A DNA stretch of 10,496 nucleotides from CAXMRP01 sp964196155 (GTDB lineage: Bacteria > Pseudomonadota > Alphaproteobacteria > Rhizobiales > Afifellaceae), in assembly GCA_964196155.1 (NCBI GenBank), contig CAXMRP010000107.1, forward strand, positions 1 to 10,496. The letters are read 5' to 3'. The notes below the pieces were generated by a model. The model saw nothing but the letters and a program-made list of their open reading frames with translations, searched no databases and was not told where the DNA came from. A program made the translations under genes and the position numbers. Shown here piece after piece: positions 7,547 to 10,496 of this stretch (the stretch's first letter is position 1; the number at the start of each line of letters is the position of its first letter).

Positions 7547-7575
7547 GAATACAGTGCCTGCGTGCGTTTGTCTGA

Positions 7576-7884
7576 TCAGGCGGCGTGTGCGGTAGCGGGC
7601 ACCGGCACATTTGCCAGATGGGTGCTGCCGGTTGTCGGACCGGACACACGGATGCGTTCGCGAAAGCGCACTGGAATTGGCGATCCGCCCTCAACAGTGA
7701 TGTCGATCTCGTAGGGTTCCACGACGATGTTGGCATCGACGTCGCGGGCGGCGCGGGCAAGACCGGCTGCCGTCGCGTCACTGTCGGCAAGCAGTTGCGC
7801 GCGGGCGATATCGCTGACCCACCCGACCGGGGTCAGATAGACGACAAGGCCGTCGACAAGATTGTTGGCTGATATGATCTGCAT
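7576..7884 (-). CDS. DUF2849 family protein
   Basis: Small protein of 102 residues, beginning MQIISANNLVDGLVVYL and containing GWVSDIARAQLLAD and a VVEPYEIDITV strand. This matches the DUF2849 family as I know it, which is found mostly in alphaproteobacteria next to sulfite reductase. No biochemical function is established. There are no cysteines, no signal peptide and no membrane segment, so a redox cofactor is unlikely. The domain covers residues 1 to about 80 and ends in an RERIRV segment, followed by a Pro/Ala/Thr-rich tail. I chose the ATG at 7884 because a GGGAG Shine-Dalgarno lies 7 bases upstream and the longer open frame (to 7965) overlaps cysG. The gap to cysG is 14 bp, so the two are surely co-transcribed. 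A role as accessory protein for siroheme transfer or sulfite reductase assembly would fit the position but is a guess. Confidence 0.85.
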   Translation of the reverse strand: MQIISANNLVDGLVVYLTPVGWVSDIARAQLLADSDATAAGLARAARDVDANIVVEPYEIDITVEGGSPIPVRFRERIRVSGPTTGSTHLANVPVPATAHAA

Positions 7885-7890
7885 TGTTTT

Positions 7891-7895
7891 TCTCC
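7891..7895 (-). promoter_or_regulatory. Ribosome binding site of the DUF2849 gene
   Basis: On the minus strand a GGGAG run follows the cysG TAA stop within a few bases and precedes the ATG at 7884 by about 7. It decides the start against the longer open frame that reads back into cysG. Confidence 0.6.
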
Positions 7896-7898
7896 CGG

Positions 7899-9401
7899 TT
7901 ACGCGGCCAGCGTGCGGTCTTTGGCCGAACGCTGGATTTGGATGATAGTGTCGGTGCCTGCCCAATGGGCGAGGGTGAGGGCATCGGCCAGCGCGCCATG
8001 GGCGACCGACGGGCCGATGAGGATCAGCGCCGGATTGCTGCTGGCGGCGCGATTAAATTCGTCTGTTTCCGGCAACGCGGATAATTCGCCTATTGTGCCG
8101 GCAAATGTGCGGGCCTCGTCGCGGCTGGCATTTTCGACGATCGCAACCAGCGTTTTCGGGTCAAGCCCCGCGGCGATCAACCGTGTCGACACCGAAGAAG
8201 CCACGGTGCGCGCCATGTAGACGGCGACGCTGGCGCCGGACAAAGCCAGATCAGCCCAGTCAGGCAAGGTGTTTGAATCTTTGTCGTGGCCAGTGGTGAA
8301 TACCAGGCTGGATGCGGTGCCGCGCAGGGTCAGCGGAATTTCCGCGGCGGCGGCGGCGGCCAGAGCCGAGGTGATGCCGGGGACGATCTGGAAGGCAATG
8401 CCGGCCTTGCGCAGCGCCGCGATCTCCTCGCCGGCGCGCCCGAACACCAGCGGATCGCCGCCCTTCAGGCGAACAACATGGTGACCAGCGGCGGCCTCGC
8501 GTACCAGAATATCGTTGATCTCAGACTGGCTTTTTGAGTGCAAGCCCTTCGACTTGCCGACATCGATGCGCCGGGCGTCGCGCCGACCCATGGCAATTAC
8601 CGCATCGGGCACCAACCGGTCGTGGACAATGACATCGGCTTCCTGAAGCAGGCGCTGGGCGCGCAGGGTCAACAGATCGGTCGCGCCGGGGCCGGCGCCG
8701 ACCAGCGCGACCATGCCTATATTGCGATCCGGCGTGTGGTTTATCAGGCGGTTGGCGCGGCTGCGGGCCAGGCTTTCCTTGCCGGCATAGACCGCATCGG
8801 CGACGGGGCCGGAGAAAAATTTCTGCCACAGTTCCCGGCGCGGCTTGCCGGCGGCCACGAGCTTTTCAACCGTCTGCCGGAAACCGGCGGCAAGCGCCGC
8901 CAGTTCACCGACACGAGCTGGCAATACCTGTTCGATCTTTTCGCGGATCTGGCGCGCCAGAACCGGACCGGCGCCGGTGGTTGATATCGCTATGGCGACC
9001 GGTGCGCGGTTGACCAGTGCCGGGGTCAGAAAATCGCACAGGTCGGGATTATCCACGGCATTGACCGGAATGCCGGCGGCACGGGCGGCAGCGACGACAA
9101 TGCGGTCGCTCTCCCGGTCGCCGGATGCGGCAAAGACCAGCGCCGCATCGTTGAAACCGGCGGGGAGGTTAGCGGCGTCAAATTCCTGTTCGATCAGGGC
9201 CAGCGATCCGCCAGAATTGCCCGCATTTTCGGCAAGGGCGCGCAGGGTCGGCGAAGGGTTGGCGCTGATCACAATCAAGCGCGCGGCTGTCTCGCCAACC
9301 AGCCGGGCCTTGGCCACGGCTTCCTCGCCATTGCCAACGATCACGACCGGGCGGCCGGCGACGCGCACAAATGCGGGGAATATGTCGAGTTTTCGCGCCA
9401 C
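7899..9401 (-). CDS. cysG: Siroheme synthase (multifunctional CysG)
   Basis: Makes siroheme, the cofactor of CysI, from uroporphyrinogen III: two SAM-dependent methylations, then NAD-dependent oxidation and ferrochelation. The 500-residue product has both halves. The N-terminal precorrin-2 dehydrogenase/ferrochelatase domain (about 1-215) has the NAD-binding IVGNGEEAVAKARL (21-34), the conserved NAVDNPDLCDF with Asp117, and a TTGAGPVLAR loop. The C-terminal uroporphyrinogen methyltransferase (about 228-475) has VGAGPGATDLLTLRA (Pro238), VGKSKGLHSKSQSEIN (Lys283), RLKGGDPLVFGRAGEE (311-326), VPGITSALAAAAAAEIPLT (340-358) and VYMART (Met396). The more usual GPGDPDLLT reads GPGATDLLT here, a mild variation. 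The start is a GTG at 9401 with AAAGGG 7 bases upstream. A second, stronger AAGGAG lies further up but no usable start codon is spaced from it. It is the first gene of the cys operon. All three activities are inferred from domain content. Confidence 0.95.
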   Translation of the reverse strand: MARKLDIFPAFVRVAGRPVVIVGNGEEAVAKARLVGETAARLIVISANPSPTLRALAENAGNSGGSLALIEQEFDAANLPAGFNDAALVFAASGDRESDRIVVAAARAAGIPVNAVDNPDLCDFLTPALVNRAPVAIAISTTGAGPVLARQIREKIEQVLPARVGELAALAAGFRQTVEKLVAAGKPRRELWQKFFSGPVADAVYAGKESLARSRANRLINHTPDRNIGMVALVGAGPGATDLLTLRAQRLLQEADVIVHDRLVPDAVIAMGRRDARRIDVGKSKGLHSKSQSEINDILVREAAAGHHVVRLKGGDPLVFGRAGEEIAALRKAGIAFQIVPGITSALAAAAAAEIPLTLRGTASSLVFTTGHDKDSNTLPDWADLALSGASVAVYMARTVASSVSTRLIAAGLDPKTLVAIVENASRDEARTFAGTIGELSALPETDEFNRAASSNPALILIGPSVAHGALADALTLAHWAGTDTIIQIQRSAKDRTLAA

Positions 9402-9477
9402 GCTGAGACCCTTTGTTGAAATCTCCTTCTATATTGGCGTTGTGACGCTCAATCTCATAGAAACGGAACGGCGTAAT

Positions 9478-9503
9478 TTGCCTTTTGGTAGAAAAAATTG
9501 CCT
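9478..9503. repeat. Direct repeat TTGCCT, 20-bp period
   Basis: TTGCCT occurs at 9478-9483 and again at 9498-9503. The 20-bp period puts both copies on nearly the same face of the helix. The repeats lie between the cysG start and the inverted repeat at 9508-9521. The unit is short, so chance is a real alternative. Confidence 0.3.
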
Positions 9504-9507
9504 CAAA

Positions 9508-9521
9508 CTTCACAATTGAAG
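9508..9521. repeat. Inverted repeat upstream of cysG, candidate operator
   Basis: CTTCA and TGAAG flank the four bases CAAT, a perfect 5-bp dyad. It is centred about 113 bp upstream of the cysG start. The arrangement resembles half-sites of LysR-type regulators, and sulfur-assimilation operons are often controlled by that family (CysB/Cbl in enterics). Which regulator binds, if any, cannot be read from the sequence. Confidence 0.4.
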
Positions 9522-9556
9522 GAACAAGGCGGTTTTTGATCGGCTCGCTGTCTGAA

Positions 9557-10183
9557 CTAGCTGCTCATTGCGTCAAAAACCTGCACCAGTTTTTCGGCCG
9601 CAGCGGCGACGTTCCGGGCGCTGATGCCGGGTTTATAGATGTTGGAACCGAGGCCAAATCCGGCGCATCCGGCGCGGGCGTATGCCTGCATATTGTCCGC
9701 ATCAATGCCGCCTACGCCGTAAACCGGCATATCGGCGGGCAAAACAGCCTTCAACGCCTTGATGCCGTCCGGTTCCAGCTTAGAGGCGGGAAACAGTTTC
9801 AGCCCGTCGGCACCGGCATCGATGGCGGCGAAGCACTCGGTAGCGGTAAACACGCCGGGAAAGGCGCCAAGGCCTGCTGTTTTTGCCGCGCCGACAACAG
9901 CCGGATTGATGTTCGGCGAAACCATGAATGTGCCGCCGGCATCGACGAGGCGGTCGACGTTGTCGGTCGTCAACACTGTTCCCGCACCAATTTTTGCCCG
10001 GTCGCCGAGTTCGTCCTGCAATCGGGCAATGCTGTGAAAGGGTTCGGGCGAATTCAGCGGTACTTCGATCAGGGTAATGCCCGCCGCGACCAGCGCGGCA
10101 CCGATATCGGTTGCTTCATCGGGCCGGATGCCGCGCAAAATGGCAATCAGGGGCCGATGCCCATCGATGGAAAATTTGGTCAT
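9557..10183 (-). CDS. dgoA: 2-dehydro-3-deoxy-6-phosphogalactonate aldolase
   Basis: Class I (Schiff-base) aldolase that cleaves 2-keto-3-deoxy-6-phosphogalactonate to pyruvate and glyceraldehyde 3-phosphate in the De Ley-Doudoroff galactose/galactonate pathway. The 208-residue product fits the KDPG/KDPGal aldolase family (about 205-215) in a single TIM barrel. Conserved blocks are PLIAILRGI (11-19, with Arg17), the general acid/base Glu40 in IEVPLNSP, IGAGTVL (65-71), PNINP (90-94), the Schiff-base Lys129 in GLKLFPAS, IKALKAVLP (141-149), VGGI (157-160) and AGCAGFGLGS (171-180). The wording PLNSP and FPAS, together with the adjacent dgoK, favours the galactonate enzyme over the gluconate enzyme Eda. 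It starts 7 bp after the dgoK stop, with a GAGGA ribosome site overlapping that stop, so the two genes form an operon. Confidence 0.94.
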   Translation of the reverse strand: MTKFSIDGHRPLIAILRGIRPDEATDIGAALVAAGITLIEVPLNSPEPFHSIARLQDELGDRAKIGAGTVLTTDNVDRLVDAGGTFMVSPNINPAVVGAAKTAGLGAFPGVFTATECFAAIDAGADGLKLFPASKLEPDGIKALKAVLPADMPVYGVGGIDADNMQAYARAGCAGFGLGSNIYKPGISARNVAAAAEKLVQVFDAMSS

Positions 10184-10190
10184 GCATTCC

Positions 10191-10496
10191 TCACAGCGTT
10201 TGGTTCAGGTGGGCGTGAATAGCGCCCAGTCCGGCAAGCGTTGCATCCTTGCCGTCGATCAGTCTTGTCGTGATATCCATTGCATCGCAGGCAGTCCTGT
10301 AGCGATCGGCAAGGCCGCCGGCAGCTATGATGGCGAGGTTGCGATGGCCGGATCGACTGGATGTCTGCCCTCCGGGCAAGTGGTTCAGTTCGCTGACAAT
10401 CTCAGCCGCGATCAGCAGGCCGGACAGGTAGCCGGCATTCCAGGCGGGGCTTCGGTCCAGAAGCAGATCGCCGGCGCGAACATCAAACAGATGGGG
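10191..10496 (-). CDS. dgoK: 2-dehydro-3-deoxygalactonokinase, C-terminal part
   Basis: Phosphorylates 2-keto-3-deoxygalactonate at C6 to make the substrate of DgoA. Only the last 101 residues are in the window, from a family of about 290-330. The frame is open to base 10496, so the gene continues beyond the edge. The visible part begins PHLFDVRAGDLL and contains NAGYLSGLLIAAEI, which matches the DgoK YLSGLLIG-E segment. It then carries the closing LAIIAAGGLADRYRTA nucleotide-binding strand and GKDATLAGLGAIHAH. A TTG at 10379 is internal and not a start. Co-directional coupling with dgoA supports the assignment. Confidence 0.92.
   Translation of the reverse strand, partial: PHLFDVRAGDLLLDRSPAWNAGYLSGLLIAAEIVSELNHLPGGQTSSRSGHRNLAIIAAGGLADRYRTACDAMDITTRLIDGKDATLAGLGAIHAHLNQTL

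Larger units (their letters stand above)
9402..9556 (-). promoter_or_regulatory. Upstream region of the cys operon
   Basis: This 155-bp AT-richer stretch separates the dgoA stop from the cysG GTG, and all genes are on the minus strand. It is the likely promoter region of the cys operon. Visible elements are an inverted repeat at 9508-9521 and a direct repeat of TTGCCT at 9478 and 9498, exactly 20 bp apart. There are two purine-rich Shine-Dalgarno-like runs close to the start. A -10-like TATAGA sits near the cysG start, but I could not find a well-spaced -35 for it, so the transcription start is not assigned. No known riboswitch was recognised. No T-tract terminator after dgoA was found either, so some readthrough from dgoK-dgoA cannot be excluded. 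Confidence 0.5.

Noticed and set aside
6341..7714. 457-residue open frame on the plus strand over cysI and the gap before it
   Set aside because: Antisense shadow of cysI. The composition is artefactual and there is no motif or ribosome site.
9178..9513. 111-residue minus-strand frame beginning upstream of cysG, possible leader peptide
   Set aside because: Its start lies in the AT-rich gap, but it runs far into cysG in another frame with Arg/Pro-rich nonsense. It has no cysteine-rich leader signature.
8845..9519. 224-residue plus-strand open frame over the cysG N-terminal half
   Set aside because: Ala/Ser/Thr/Arg-rich translation typical of a shadow. The minus-strand frame holds the conserved NAD-binding and catalytic motifs.
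9402..9556. Riboswitch (SAM or cobalamin type) before cysG
   Set aside because: The stretch is short and I could not find the conserved core or paired elements of any riboswitch class I know.

Overview
The window is a GC-rich piece of bacterial chromosome, by eye around 60% G+C. It most likely comes from an alphaproteobacterium of the Rhizobiales/Hyphomicrobiales type. The main reason is the gene order cysG - DUF2849 - ferredoxin-type cysI - cysH - DUF934, which I recall as typical of that group. The adrenodoxin-type ferredoxin, the G-type malate synthase and the DgoK/DgoA pair fit the same assignment. Genus and species cannot be told from the sequence. There are no tRNA or rRNA genes, insertion sequences, CRISPR arrays or signs of recent transfer. 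Every gene that lies fully inside the window looks intact.

Layout. Positions 2-1660 (+) hold adenine deaminase, missing only its N-terminus at the window edge. It converges, across a 21-bp gap, on glcB (malate synthase G, 3856-1682, -). Upstream of glcB is a 190-bp intergenic stretch with palindromic elements. Then follows a minus-strand sulfate/sulfite assimilation cluster, read from high to low coordinates: cysG (9401-7899), DUF2849 (7884-7576), a 110-bp gap with competing hairpins, cysI (7465-5807), cysH (5820-5008), DUF934 (5011-4466), and a 2Fe-2S ferredoxin (4418-4047). Upstream of cysG is a 155-bp regulatory stretch. Beyond it, also on the minus strand, are dgoA (10183-9557) and the 3' part of dgoK (to 10191, running off the window).

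How the genes work together. CysH reduces activated sulfate (APS, from its cysteine pattern) to sulfite. CysI reduces sulfite to sulfide with a siroheme-[4Fe-4S] centre. CysG makes the siroheme. The ferredoxin at the 3' end is a plausible electron donor, because no CysJ flavoprotein is present in the window. DUF2849 and DUF934 have no established biochemical role but sit inside the operon. DgoK and DgoA phosphorylate and cleave 2-keto-3-deoxygalactonate (De Ley-Doudoroff galactose/galactonate route). GlcB condenses glyoxylate with acetyl-CoA to give malate. Adenine deaminase feeds purine salvage or catabolism, and full purine catabolism can end in glyoxylate, the substrate of GlcB.

No clearly novel system was found. 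The items most worth a second look are the two uncharacterised DUF proteins and the adrenodoxin-type ferredoxin in the sulfite-reduction operon, the mutually exclusive hairpins before cysI, and the palindromes upstream of glcB and cysG. No stretch longer than 300 bases lacks a gene.
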